Notes: generated from the letters alone by a model not told the origin. A stretch of 64,000 nucleotides of DNA from Pyralis farinalis (GCA_947507595.1 OX382270.1:8634054-8698053); one strand, 5' to 3'. Shown: positions 51,722-63,100, counted from the first letter of the stretch. Numbers and translations are program-made.

Positions 51722-52905
51722 ACTAGATTTTTTTATACAAAGTCAGGAGGTATACAAGCATATGGCCCAACAATAAAGCGGTTATCGCAGTCAATGAATG
51801 CTTTACAAACACATTAAGGATCATTCGCGTGATGCTACCTCTACTGCTAACATATCAACACCTTAAGAGCTTACTGCCAGTGGCGTGCACAGAGATTTTT
51901 GACAGGGTAGGCAGAATTTTTTTAAAGCTATTAACTTACCAAAAAATACAGAATGTTGATTTTGGTTACCCAATCTTGTGGAAATAATGATGTATGTGAT
52001 CACTTGTTTTTTTTCACCGAAAGATAGTTTTGAAAACATTTATTTTCCCTACACACACCACATGAACAACTTTCGCAGTGAATATCATCATATTTATCAA
52101 CTTTAAAACTTTAAAATCTTATTTCGTCTGCTACCAGTCAATCGATTCAAAACAAAAACAATGGCGGCCGTTTTAAAATCAAAATAAAATTGAACATCAA
52201 TTTTATACGAAAAAAAGAAATGGCAATATCTTTCACTATAATTATATGCAGCAAACTACTTTTTAAAATAGTTACGTAGCAATGCTCGCGACAGTTCGGT
52301 GATTTACGTTATAGTTAAGCTGAAAAGACATTGTCTATACTTTGCGATTGTGTGCGTTATTTGTGTTATTTGGACAATGTAATTATAGGAATGCACACTA
52401 CAGTATTTGTATAAACAACACGGCACACATACCTAAATTTAGACAGATATAGTTAGTGTCTCTGCCGTAAAAAGCTGCCAATGCGGCGCTAGTGTAGCGT
52501 AGCGCCTAGCTGCGATTTGAATATGACTAGCGATGACTTTAATAACTTACCGATACCGATAGATGGAGCTTTTAATTTTTTGTTTTTGATACGAAATATT
52601 AGTTAAAAACTATGTTTAAGAATGAAACATCGGATGATATTTATCAAATTGATAGGGTAGGCAATGTCTTTTTGCCTATATGGAGTGCACGCCACTGCTT
52701 ACTGGTGACCACACTCACAACCAGGAACACTACAACCCTCTAGAGAGTATTTGGCTGGGGTTTTCTGCGAGGAGGAGATACTTCCGCAGACAAGCTGCTT
52801 TGATGCTGTCTGCCTCTCTTGACTCCCAATATACGTATTCCAAGTTTGTTTCTGGCCACTGGTAAATAGATATGAAATATGTGATAATTAACACATATAG
52901 ATAGG
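51722..52905 (-). mobile_element. SINE-A variant, split by a hAT element, with a different head
   Basis: 51722-51877 and 52698-52816 form one reverse-oriented SINE-A (tail ATTTTTTTATACAAAGTCAGG; later CCAGGAACACTACAACCC and GTCTGCCTCTCTTGACTCC). After that, where the tRNA-like head should follow, there is AAGTTTGTTTCTGGCCACTG, then GTAAATAGATATGAAATATG and TGATAATTAACACATATAG. The same head replacement occurs at 56237-56312, so it is a heritable variant and not a chance junction. Confidence 0.8.
51878..52697. mobile_element. hAT non-autonomous element, 820 bp, nested in SINE-A
   Basis: Both termini are CAGTGGCGTGCAC, perfect 13-bp inverted repeats (51878-51890 and 52685-52697). The flanks are CTTACTGC (51870-51877) and CTTACTGG (52698-52705), an 8-bp duplication with one change. 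Restoring one copy gives the normal SINE-A GAGCTTACTGGTGACC, which confirms the boundaries. AGGGTAGGCA occurs near both ends in the same orientation. No transposase is seen. The family is distinct from the hAT element at 18001-18979. Confidence 0.9.
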
Positions 52906-53359
52906 TAATGTAGGTAATTACAGGTAGGCTCAGTATAAAAAAACTAAATACTTTTTGTAGAAAATTGCTAAAGGAGCTAAAGGATCATAGAGCATGAGAG
53001 CAGTTTCATATAGAATATAGGTTGAATATTTCGCATGGGAGGTAAGTGAAGATTAAAAGGTAATATTAGTATGATATTTGCAACTTTGATGTTGTCATTT
53101 CTTAGCAAGAAAGTTGTCTTTGTATGGGTGCAACATATATGTGTATATAGTACAGAGGACTTTATTCGTGATTGCAGGTACTAAACGGATCGAGATGAAT
53201 CTTAACCGATTATTAAAGTCATATTATTTGTTACATAATTTAATAAATTATCAGACTAGATGTGAATCTTAAAACTCATTGTTTTGTCTAATTTTAGCTA
53301 CTGATAGATATCCGAAAAGTGTATTATCAGGGTATAGAGTGTATTCTTAATACAATAGG
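52906..53359. other. No recognised feature
   Basis: AT-rich; no ORF or repeat family recognised. Confidence 0.4.
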
Positions 53360-53502
53360 TTTCCGTTTCATCCACTATTTAAGCTTAAGAATTTGGCCGA
53401 ATTATTGGTTTTAGCATGAAGTGACTGCCGTCAGACCAGCACCAGTCGGTATATAGGCTGGTTATTTAGATATCCACTGGGCTATCACCGCTCATATCCA
53501 AT
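53360..53502 (-). mobile_element. SINE-D fragment, internally deleted
   Basis: It has the 3' part TTTCCGTTTCATCCAC, AAGAATTTGGCCGAA, AGCATGAAGTGACTGCC and GTCAGACC, then jumps to the head-side AGCACCAGTCGGTATATAGG and ATCCACTGGGCTATCACCGC. The central 150 bp including the B box is missing. Confidence 0.6.
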
Positions 53503-55561
53503 GTGCTAGTTTACTGTAGTCTGCTTTAATGGGTTGTCCTCTGAATCTTCGCCTTATAAGGAAATTAATTGACAGAGAGCTGACTGAGGATTAAAACCAG
53601 TGTGTTTATTTTATAGATGCGACGTTAACCACTCCCCAACTCGTCATTTCTCAAAAGCTTTATTACACAGAGCATTGTTGTTTACCATAGTGACAGTTCG
53701 AGTACCAACTTTATCTTTCCGTATTCTAGTTTATGTGAACCTTTACCTTTCTGGCGATAGGCTCGTTGCACAGAAATATAACTACCTAATACTTGGAAGG
53801 CGCTTAATAGAAACGAAGTAACTCATTTCTCATACGGAAATATTGCTTTTGCTAGAGTAAAGTTAAATAGTAATAATTTATAATAGAAACATACCTATGA
53901 TGCAGATAGGCAATTTTTGTCGTAGTCGGTTTTGATGGGTTTTAAACATCAATCACAGCATATTATATTATTAGTTTTTTGTAGTACTTTACGATCGAAA
54001 GCCCGTATGGTGATTTTATATAACGTAATATAGCCTGTAACTAGCGGAACAGCAACATGCTTCCACATATACCTCATTTATTTATGTACGACGAATTGTT
54101 GAAGACTATGTCATGACAGATGAACATACTATTACATACATACTGAATTTAGCATCGAGTAAAATGTAGGGAAATATAATAAGTAATTAATTTATGCAAT
54201 GTACATCAGAAGTACATTGCATTATCACCGGCGATTGTAACGGTTTAATATAAATGATTTTCAAAAAAATAAGGGTAAGATATTGTATTCCAAAGTTTAC
54301 TTTTTGAAATCAAAACTATGAAATAATAATAATATACAATATTGAGAATGTAAGACGTGTCTAAGTGCCCGTGAGGGTTTGAGGAAAAAAAATACTTACA
54401 CACAAACCAGACTCAAAAGGAGCAGTTTAAAAAAAATAAAGCTCCATATTTCATGACACAATGACTAATATTCTAATTAATTGTATTTTCAAGTAGTTTG
54501 TCCCCCTCTCATATATTTTCTCCTTAACTTTGTCGCGATATTTATCGTACATATATGTAAATAAAATCGTATTTGTTTGTAAGAACTGTGATACGGTAAA
54601 CCGAACAATATGAGCACAAGATGAACGTGACACACTAATCTTTAAAGTAAGCATTACTCATGCAAACAAGACGCTTTGTATGCCATGGACTTAAAAATGA
54701 TCTATTTTACAATCCTTGCATAATACTATCATAGCGACCTGCAATCAAATATTGTAAAAGCAGATTACCTATGTGAATATTAAACAATATCGACCCTTAA
54801 ATGATATATAGCTCAAAACTTGAGCAATAAAGCTAATTAAACTAAGCTCTTAAAAATTGTGCTGCTATGTGTGCATTAGATTTTCTTAAGTTACACTTAG
54901 GGACAAACGTTAGCCATATTCTGTAAACCTATTTCTAACTTTAACTTTGCTCTGATCTTAACGATACGTATGAAACCGGTTTTAAGTCATTTCGACACAA
55001 CATAGAACAATGGGATTGGTGTCTTCATTGCAATAATGTGACTAATGTACATACAGTGAGTGGCTTAATGCACTTGACCTATCTGACGTTTTAGATCTGA
55101 GCATATTTATGAAGGATTTAAGTTGTTGTTGTGTACTAATGAACTAGAAACCTTAAGACGTTAGCAAAAGGGCAAAGTGTCATAAACAATAATTCAAACT
55201 TTCAATCAGACGGTTTTTAAACAAAACAGGAAAAGATTCTATATTTGTCGTGTACCTATACTTTTTTATACATCTACACTGATATCTCTGGAACCGCGCT
55301 TTCCGTTAATTCTAACTGGGTTCGAATTGAATATGGTCTAACACAAATTCAGTAATTTTATGATTAACTAAAAAGTTATTTTAAAAAAAGCTTACCAACT
55401 TTCTCTGTTTTTGTTACATTTGTTCCCTGATTAAAGTTTTCTTTTATGAGTATACTCATTCAATGGCTCCCTCAAATTCTAATAAAAACCTGATGACAAA
55501 CTAAAAATCTTTGTGAAATATAAACTTTAAAATAAAAAAAAAAAAATTGTTAATACTTTTT
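53503..55561. other. Long repeat-poor segment; CR1-like tail and a small hairpin
   Basis: GAATGTAAGACGTGTCTAAG then TGCCCGTGAGGGTTTGAGG at about 54347-54385 matches the 3' UTR of the CR1-like LINE at 43327-44165 in plus orientation. A 10-bp perfect hairpin, TGCAATGTAC/GTACATTGCA, lies at 54195-54221. Nothing else is recognised over about 2 kb. Confidence 0.4.
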
Positions 55562-55884
55562 TAGGGTTCCGTACCCAAAGGGTAAAACGGAACCCTATTA
55601 CTGAGGCTCCGCTGTCCGTCCGTCCGTCCGTCCGTCCGTCCGTCCGTCCGTCCGTCCGTCCGTCCGTCTGTCACCAGGCTGTATCTCATGAACCGTGATA
55701 GTTAGACAGTTGAAATTTTCACAGATGATGTATTTCTGTTGCCGCTATAACAACAAATACTAAAAAATAGAATAAAATAAATATTTAAGGGGGCTCCCAT
55801 ACAACAAACGTGATTTTTTTGCCGTATTTATATATAATGGTACGGAACCCTTCGTGCGCGAGTCCGACTCGCACTTGGCCGATT
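55562..55884 (+). repeat. Repeat-E, subtype 2, compact copy with (TCCG)n
   Basis: The left end AGGGTTCCGTACCCAAAGGG with TAAAACGGAACCCT is a hairpin (10-bp perfect arms). A (TCCG)n tract of about 14 units covers 55614-55670. The body has AACCGTGATAGTTAGACAG, TTTCACAGATGATGTATTTC and AAGGGGGCTCCCATACAAC. The right end is GCGAGTCCGACTCGC and ACTTGGCCG. It is the compact form of the copy at 40300-40732. Confidence 0.8.
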
Positions 55885-55949
55885 TTTATTGTAAACTTGT
55901 TATATTTGTATGTTACGTGGCTATCATGAATACGGAATTTCATTTGTAA

Positions 55950-56312
55950 TTTCTTTATACAATGTAGACAGGCATACAAACATACGACCTGATGGAAACT
56001 GGTTACCGTAGTATAGGAACGGTTGCAATGCAGGAAGTATCACTTGCGCGTTGCCAACACTGCACCAAAACTGCTGCTAACAAAGTAAATTCCTTAGGAG
56101 CTTACTGGTAACCGAACTCACTCGTAGAAATACAATCACCCTACAGGGAATTGTTGTTATTTGTCTACGCTTTTTTGTGAGGTGGAGGTACTTCTCCAGT
56201 GGAGTTGGTTTCATGCGCCCTACCTCTCTTAAATCTCGATATTCTAAGTTCGTTTCTGGCCACTAGTGAACAGAAATGAAATATGTGATAAGTAACACAA
56301 CATAGTAGAAAA
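55950..56312 (-). mobile_element. SINE-A variant with the alternative head
   Basis: Tail TTTATACAATGTAGACAGGC; body AACTGCTGCTAACAAAG, ACCCTACAGGGAATTG and CTCCAGTGGAGTTGG. After CCCTACCTCTCTTAAATC it continues TCTAAGTTCGTTTCTGGCC, then ACTAGTGAACAGAAATGAA and ATATGTGATAAGTAACAC. This matches the replacement at 52817-52905 and is not the tRNA-like head of ordinary SINE-A. Confidence 0.75.
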
Positions 56313-56989
56313 ACAAAACCTAGCAGAATTATAAATACCTGAGATTTTTATAATGTTGAAAGTTGTTAGATCTTAATTTACTTGTAAGATGAAAATTCTC
56401 CAAGAGTTCTTTAAATATCGTACTAGTGCTAATATACCTACCATTATCTGACATCTTGGTGAGTTTAATACGTGTTTGCACTTTTTCATTACGTACTCGT
56501 ATTAAGCAAAGGCAACTTTCTAATACTGCTCGAGAAGTTCAAGCGCATAAATGCAATTCTACTTGGACATTGACAGCCAATAACAACCGCGTTATCGTAT
56601 CCAATGATATTTGCTTTCTTTTTGGGATTGGTGTAAATATGTTGCACTCTTAATTGAGGTGGTAAATAAACGTACTCGCTTGACAGTCCAAAGCAATCAC
56701 CACAATATGTGATCGCCAGTAACTCACTCACGCGTTCTTGTCTTGCTCCCGACGTTCAAGTATCTGATGAGCGTTCCAAGTGTAATATGGCATATCAGAG
56801 CCAAAGTTCGTTGACATGAATCGCCTTGGCAAATCGAAAAGAATCTGGTCAATGTTGTCGCTGGAGGAGTTTCAGCATTCGCCAAGATGACAAAAATAAT
56901 AATTGAATGAATATCATATGAAATGTATGAGAAAATGAATTTTCATCATAATTCTTTTTTTCATTAATTTTTTCCATGTTTTAATAGTT
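56313..56989. other. No recognised feature
   Basis: Unique-looking sequence. Two overlapping small frames (56426-56653 plus, 56489-56731 minus) have no family resemblance. Confidence 0.4.
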
Positions 56990-57115
56990 ATTCTGCTATT
57001 CGAGGCGTAGATAAATCCAACAAAACAAAGATCATAAAAATCGGTCCCGCCGTTCTTGAGTTGCAAATAGTGTAACTAACCCGACTTTGTTTTATATAAT
57101 ATATAGATATCCATC
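56990..57115 (-). repeat. Interspersed repeat end
   Basis: ATAAATCCAACAAAACAAAG, ATCATAAAAATCGGTCCCGC, CGTTCTTGAGTTGCAAATAG and ACCCGACTTTGTTTTATATA form a block I know from lepidopteran repeats, probably the right part of a Helitron- or LINE-derived element. Only this part is present. Confidence 0.5.
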
Positions 57116-57469
57116 TATTACTATAATAATGAAACGAAAACACGCAGATATTAGGTACGTTTATAAGGAAAATATGGATACTACGCCAACAAAAGTAATG
57201 ATATGTTAAAATAAAATTCATGAGAATGTTATGATTGCTATTAGCATAATGGAAAACTTGAATCGAGAGTAGCAGAGCGTAGCGAAACGAATGCAGCAAA
57301 CATATAGCTGAGTACACTTGGAACGTGCTCTGTTGTTGCTAACATAAGTTTAGTAACTTCATTTTAAATATATCATTATTAGCTGAATAAAAATCTTTAA
57401 ATTAAAGCTGTCTCTTATGACATCGGAACTTGGCTACGGGATGCCCTGTATCTTAATGTATATATGCCT
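57116..57469. other. No recognised feature
   Basis: AT-rich without identified elements. The 109-codon minus frame (56988-57317) overlaps the preceding repeat and is not a gene. Confidence 0.4.
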
Positions 57470-57640
57470 CTATGTCCTTACATACGCCAATCGCTCTTTT
57501 AACGTTTATGTAGTACTTTTTTTGTACACTCGTCGGTATTACGTCAGTCATCAAATTGGTCATGTTTTATCAGAAGGTAATGTCTGAAAAAACATGACCA
57601 ATATATGTCTGCTTCGTAATATTTTACAGAACACCTTGCC
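57470..57640. mobile_element. Rearranged LINE-L scrap
   Basis: Three LINE-L blocks occur in a scrambled order. CTTACATACGCCAATCGC and TTTGTACACTCGTCGGTAT are in minus orientation, then CATCAAATTGGTCATGTTTT with ATCAGAAGGTAATGTC in plus orientation, then AAAACATGACCAATATATG in minus orientation. The last two form a small inverted repeat around CAGAAGGTAATG. This suggests local inversion or template switching during insertion. Confidence 0.6.
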
Positions 57641-57845
57641 TCCTTGTGTACAGGATCTTATATTTTCTGAATTATTCACTGCACTGTTGTAGCACTGTCT
57701 GTGTGTTTAGATGATTGTCATCATCTTAAGACTGCATCTTATCCACACGAGATATAGTCATGGTATTGGTATATATAAGGCAACTTAAAAATTTCAAAGT
57801 TGCCACAGGAATATACTATGACAATATCAGCGCATAGCGGGAACA
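57641..57845. other. No recognised feature
   Basis: Short intervening stretch without elements I recognise. Confidence 0.35.
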
Positions 57846-58162
57846 TTTTCTTATACTACGTCGGGAGGCATGCAAGCAAGCGGCCCACCTGATGTAAAGC
57901 GGTATTCGTAGGCCATAAACGCTGGCAATATAATAAGTAATACTCGCGCGATGCCACCACTGCTGTAAACACAGCAACTCCATAGGAGCTTACTGGAGAC
58001 CTCAATCACACGTAGGAACACAACAACCCTCTAGCGAGTTGTTATTTGGCTGTAGATTTCTGCGAGGTGCAGGTACTTCCCCAGACGGGCTGGTTCGATG
58101 CGCCCTGCCTCTCTTAAAAACACCCAAACAAAGCTAAACAGACATGTTCATGCATATAAATG
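57846..58162 (-). mobile_element. SINE-A, head-truncated
   Basis: Tail TTCTTATACTACGTCGGGAG; body GCGCGATGCCACCACTGC, AACCCTCTAGCGAGTTG, GCCCTGCCTCTCTTAAAAAC and AACAGACATGTTCATGC. The B box and A box are gone past 58162. Confidence 0.75.
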
Positions 58163-58405
58163 ACGAGTGATCGGTGGGAAACGGTTATAACAACCTGTGT
58201 GCGTTTGGCTATTACTGTTTTTGCAAAATTTTCTCAGGAACTTGTAAACCTCATACTCTCGCAGGATCGCAATAACCCTCGTGGCAAGTATTTATCAGTC
58301 CGCTTGCTTTCAAAAAGTGTTTGTACTCATCTTAAAGTCTAAAAATCATGTTTATGGAAATACATTATCAAAACAACTGTTATTACATATTATTTTTTGT
58401 TACAG

Positions 58406-58551
58406 GTATGCAACAGGAAAACAACCATCAACCCAGCGACATCACACGTGTATTGCCAATCCTGTATAACTTTTTAAAATACTCAGCTGACTCAAAAAGC
58501 TTTCAATCCGCCAGAGTTGAAGTTCTTTCTGCAGTTTGTAATTGTTTGTAA
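58406..58551 (+). CDS. Candidate 3' coding exon or pseudo-exon
   Basis: TTTTTTGTTACAG at 58393-58405 is a strong splice-acceptor match. Immediately after it the frame reads MQQENNHQPSDITRVLPILY, then NFLKYSADSKSFQSARVEVL and SAVCNCL before TAA at 58549. The peptide has ordinary globular composition, suggesting two amphipathic helices, and no resemblance to the SINE or LINE families here. In another frame, VIQEAVNGLGNYYHYVRL follows at 58548-58605, as if a one-base shift had broken a longer reading frame. I recognise no domain. It may be the last exon of an unseen plus-strand gene, a decayed exon, or part of an unknown element. No donor is obvious. Confidence 0.3.
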
Positions 58552-58790
58552 TACAAGAAGCTGTTAATGGATTAGGAAATTATTATCATTATGTACGCCT
58601 TATTTCACATAACAAATAAAAATATTCCAAAATTCAATATAAATTGTTCGCAAGCTTTCGGCCAGCTTATAGAGATCCCGATTTATTGTCAGTTGCGATT
58701 AGCAGTACATACCTGAATAAATTTTATGTACATTGTGCATAGAATTTACACACACACATACATAACTATATATATATATATATATACATA
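58552..58790. other. No gene; (TA)n run at 58766-58792
   Basis: A short TA microsatellite precedes the Helitron-F end. Nothing else is seen. Confidence 0.5.
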
Positions 58791-58962
58791 TATGCTGTCC
58801 GCCGCTCCGCCTGCGTGGAGTTAAATAACGTCGCCTATGTGTTAATCCAGATCATAATCTATCTACGTGCCAAATTTAATTCAAATCCGTTCAGCCGTTT
58901 AAGCGTGAAAGAGCAACAAACATCCATACATACAAACTTTCACATTTATAATATTAGTAGAA
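58791..58962 (-). mobile_element. Helitron-F (Lep1-like), damaged 3' end
   Basis: On the minus strand it starts TTCTACTAATATTATAAATG next to a host A, has AACATACATC-like and GAACGGATTTGAATTAAATT blocks, and ends CAGGCGGAGCGGCGGACAGC. The CTAG of the 15004-15169 copy is replaced by sequence from a TA repeat. The start differs by one base from the canonical TC. Confidence 0.75.
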
Positions 58963-58988
58963 TACATATATATAATACACGTTACACA

Positions 58989-59371
58989 ATTTGACAAGCT
59001 CGGTGGTGACGCAGTTAATAACGCGACTTTGACACCAACGCTAGTGGGTTCGATTCTCATGCAGGTTAAACATTTGTGTGCCTGAAATTGTCTGTTTGAC
59101 TTGTACTGGGTGTTTTTAAGAGCTCGACTGGGGAATACCTCCACCTCACGGAAAACCGCAGCCAAATAACAAACTCCCTGGAGGGTTGTTGTGTTCCTGC
59201 GTGTGAGTGAGGCCACCAGTAAGCTCCTAAAGGGTTGCTTTGTAAGTAGCAGAGATAGCATCGCGCGAGTGATACTTGATGTATTACCAGCGTTCATAGA
59301 CTACGGTAACCACTTTACATCAGGTGGACTGATGCTTGTATGCCTCCCGACGTTGTATAAAAAAAACTACA
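58989..59371 (+). mobile_element. SINE-A, full length
   Basis: Head GACAAGCTCGGTGGTGACG with B box TGGGTTCGATTCTCA. The body includes GTCTGTTTGACTTG, TCCACCTCACGGAAAACC and CGCGCGAGTGATACTTGATG, and the tail is CCGACGTTGTATAAAAAAA. The TCAAAGCAGCCCG block is shortened. Confidence 0.85.
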
Positions 59372-59969
59372 CATCTGAATATACACTAGTTTCATAAATA
59401 ATGAAAAGTGATTCTTTATTTTTTTTAACTTGTCACACTAGTGTTAATACCAGATATTGGGTTGAGTGAACTATTTGTAGGTTCGATTGGCTTTAGCTGT
59501 AAAAAATGATGGCCTTTTCTCGGAGAATGTCAATTGAGTTTCATTTCGCATGCCACCTTCACACCCCTTCATGTGCTAATGGAGGCGACATTGCTTCTGA
59601 CGCAATTATCTGACAGCCACATATTTTATTTCGTTTATTTTTGTGTGAAGGCAGCGTTTATTCCCCGTGCGCTAGTCGGCCGCAAATGTAAAATTGTAAT
59701 GTAAAAATGTATTCATGGGCACGGTGTCAAAAGTACAATTGTCATTTTAAAATTTTCATTCATTAATACATGTAGGTTTGTAGCCGAGATCTAGTTTTTC
59801 TTTAAAAGGCTACATGACAGTTAAAAACATGGTTATGTTTTTCTTACGTATTTGGGTATATACGAGAAACTCATTATAACCTCGAAACATCCGAATGGTT
59901 CGTAGGATTTTAAACAATGAGCTAACGGTCCATTCTTTTAAACTGTGCAATGGTTACATTCTAGGTATA
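59372..59969. other. No recognised feature
   Basis: Repeat-free by eye. CpG-containing patches near 59660-59690 (CCCCGTGCGCTAGTCGG) are too short to interpret. Confidence 0.4.
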
Positions 59970-60196
59970 TTTTTTTTTACAACATCGAGAGGCAAACCAG
60001 CATATGGTCCACCTGATATAAAGTAGTTACCGTAGCCTATTAACGCTTGTAACATATATCACTCGCGCGATGCCTCCTCTGCTGCTTACACAGCAACTCC
60101 TTAGGAGCTTACTGGTGACATCACTCACACGGAGAAACACAACAACCCTCTAGGGAGTTGTTATTTGGCTACGGTTTTCTCTACGGTGGAGGTACT
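59970..60196 (-). mobile_element. SINE-A, head-truncated
   Basis: Tail ATTTTTTTTTACAACATCG; body CGCGCGATGCCTCCTCTGC, AACCCTCTAGGGAGTTG and TTGGCTACGGTTTTCTC. It ends at GGTGGAGGTACTTATTCG; the remaining half is missing. Confidence 0.75.
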
Positions 60197-63100
60197 TATT
60201 CGTAGCTTAACAATTACACAATCTCAAAGTTACACAGCTTAACTTGTTAGATATTTAAATAGTGTATGAAATCTAAAAAAAATCGCAACCAAATCAAACT
60301 CAGAAGTTGCTGTAGTCGAATTGCATGTAGGCCAATTCCATGACGGAAATCTTTGCTTTATCTTTTTATAAAGAAAAAACCAAAGTAAAAAACTAAACTT
60401 TATAGTAATATAAAGTATAGAATAAAGGAATATTTGTAAATTGTAACTTAAAAATATACTGTATATAAATATTAAAGTGGTTTGGTTTGCTTCTGAGTCA
60501 TCCGTCAACCTTCATTTATAAATTAATAAGATAGAGATGTTGTGACGGCCACCAATTATATAGGCATAAATGTTATTCTGTTTTATCTAATAAATTGAAA
60601 ATAATGATTAATCAGGATTAGGTTACGTCAGGATACATCCATTGCAAAATGATCATTTGCTCAATCCACTCAATTGCTTCAGTGGTTCGATAACAATTTT
60701 AACGCAAACAATTAGTTACGTACCACTTGCATACAAATACTGTTTGTGTGTGTGTTTCGTGTGTATGTCAGTAGTAATTAATTAATACATAAACACACTC
60801 GCGCGGCCATACTCTTAAAATATTATAGAAAATAGTATAGAACAATGATTCAAGAAAATTTGAATTGTAGACATATGAAGAAAATAAAATATGACTTTCG
60901 AATTTTGGAGCAATTACAATAACTTTTCCTTAATTAGTAAGTTAATGATCTATTAACAATAATAAATTGTTGATGAAGTTTAACAAGGTGGATTATTGTG
61001 ATCTGTAATACAACGAACATTATTTTTTCGAAACGCTTTCAGAAGAAGCTGGCGTTGGATGGCTGCATTAGTAATTTTGAATTACTTTTATTGTGGGTTT
61101 AGAAACCAAAAATACAATGTAAGTATTTTAAGACAACGATTTGAAAGGAGCGCTGAGTTAATATAAGATCAACAGAAACATAGAACAGTATGCAATATAT
61201 GAAATAGCGGGATATAATACAAATAGGAAAGTAAAATGGCGCTTAAGAACACAATCCTCGAGGGAGACGAACGGCATGCTTCTTTTAAAGAAACGCTCGA
61301 AGAAAGTAAAACGGGGACTAACACTCCAATGTTTTACGACTCCGTCATACCATAATCTCATCTCGAGCAATATAAATCGTGACCGCCCCTCGTCCCTTCC
61401 CTTCCGCCCGACGCCCTTTGAATAACCTAATGCCGTTTTTACATTCTTCTCATCAAATTAAGAGTCGAGCCCAAAGAAATATACGGCGTAGCAATTTTAC
61501 TAAGTATCACGCTTTTCGGGGTACTTGCCCGGAAAATCTCATATTATTTTGCTAGGAATCATTCCTTTTTTTCGCGTCGAGTTTTGTACAAAAGCACGGC
61601 GGAACAATAACGCAGAATGGTCCTCTTTGTGCTGAGACAATGGTAGGTATAAAATCGCGGAATCGCGATCTCGGTTTCATTTAGTGAGATTCAATTAATT
61701 TAAGTAAGATGTTTTTGCCTTTGCTTTGTAATTGATATGGCGATATTAAATTTTTGACTCTCTCTCAATGTAAATATTCCTTCGTAAAACACAAGGGAAT
61801 TAAGCATATGCGTATCTCATTTCGCATTATTGTGAAATTCAGTGCTCAGGTTTATTTTATGAAGATAATACTGAAGTTGAGTGCTTTTACAATTTCTTAT
61901 GTAGAAATGGTTAATATTTATCAAAGTATATTTTATGGTTAAAGTAAACAGTAATCTCCAGAGAAAGCATTCTTAAATGATTATGTATTAGCTTAGTTTT
62001 CTAGAAAAAGTATGTAATTACAATGTGACCTTGCAATTTACAGTATAGTGCGTGATGTATAATGTAGTGAGACACATAGCAATTCACAAGTGGAAAATTG
62101 CGAAGCCAAGTAGTCTGCACGACATGGGTGTATGGTACATGTAGGGCTGCCATCTGTAAGTCACAAGAGAATGAATTATTCCAAGTAAAATGGTAGTTTT
62201 CTATATATATTCAAATTTATTTATTAGGAAAGTAAAAATCTAAGGTCGTAAAATCTATTTGCTTATATTAATAGGTATTTATTTACGTAAATTTTGGGAA
62301 CTGCTTTTTTGAAGGTTTTTGATAAAACGAACGGACTTTCTGATTGTCTTCCTTTGTATACATCGGTATGAATTATGTAGTTGAATACGAGAAATTACGT
62401 TACGTTACGTAAACAGTTACGTTAACCACTACACTGATAGTAGTAATGTAATTTCTTGACAGATATCGATAGTATCTGGGCTGCTGACTCGCCGGACTAC
62501 TGCTGCGGCAATGACGCTTTGTTTAGAATTAAACATAAGCGAATTCAACAATTGGAAACAAACAACACACATAAGTCCTATTCAACTCTGAAAGATAATA
62601 ATAAAAATGTTTTATTGCATAGATTAGTTACAAGATGGTCAACATATACCCTTCTAGCGATAGACGTATACATTTCTGCCTAGGCTGTGTAGAATCAAAT
62701 CTGTACGGTTGATTCAGTACGGTCATTAAAACACTAACAGTAATTTGTTTAAATATATTGTTCGTAATTTAAATTTGTTTATTGTCTGCGGCGGCGCAAG
62801 CATGCGCGGCATAAAGTTGGAAATTATCGGAGCTAGTTATTTGATATGATTATTGAGTGAGTGACAATATCACGTGATGATTTTTAAATCACGCGGTTTG
62901 TTGTTGTCTAAAGTTTCTATTTCTAAGTAATTTTTATTTTTGAGGCACAATAATTTGCGGGTAATATTTAAAGAGATTATTATGTTGTCGAGATTTTTGT
63001 CCAATTCTTTCATAGAACATCTTATTTAATTTTAATTTAAACAAAACACATTTCCACATTATTACTGCATGTGTGTATATTACACATAAACAAAATAAAC

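Noticed and set aside
55614..55670. (TCCG)n tract as a CRISPR-like or satellite array
   Set aside because: A 4-bp simple repeat without spacers, located inside repeat-E and present in shorter form in its other copy.
58899..59297. 132-codon frame on the minus strand
   Set aside because: Antisense to SINE-A at 58989-59371 and to Helitron-F; the peptide matches other antisense SINE-A frames rather than any protein.
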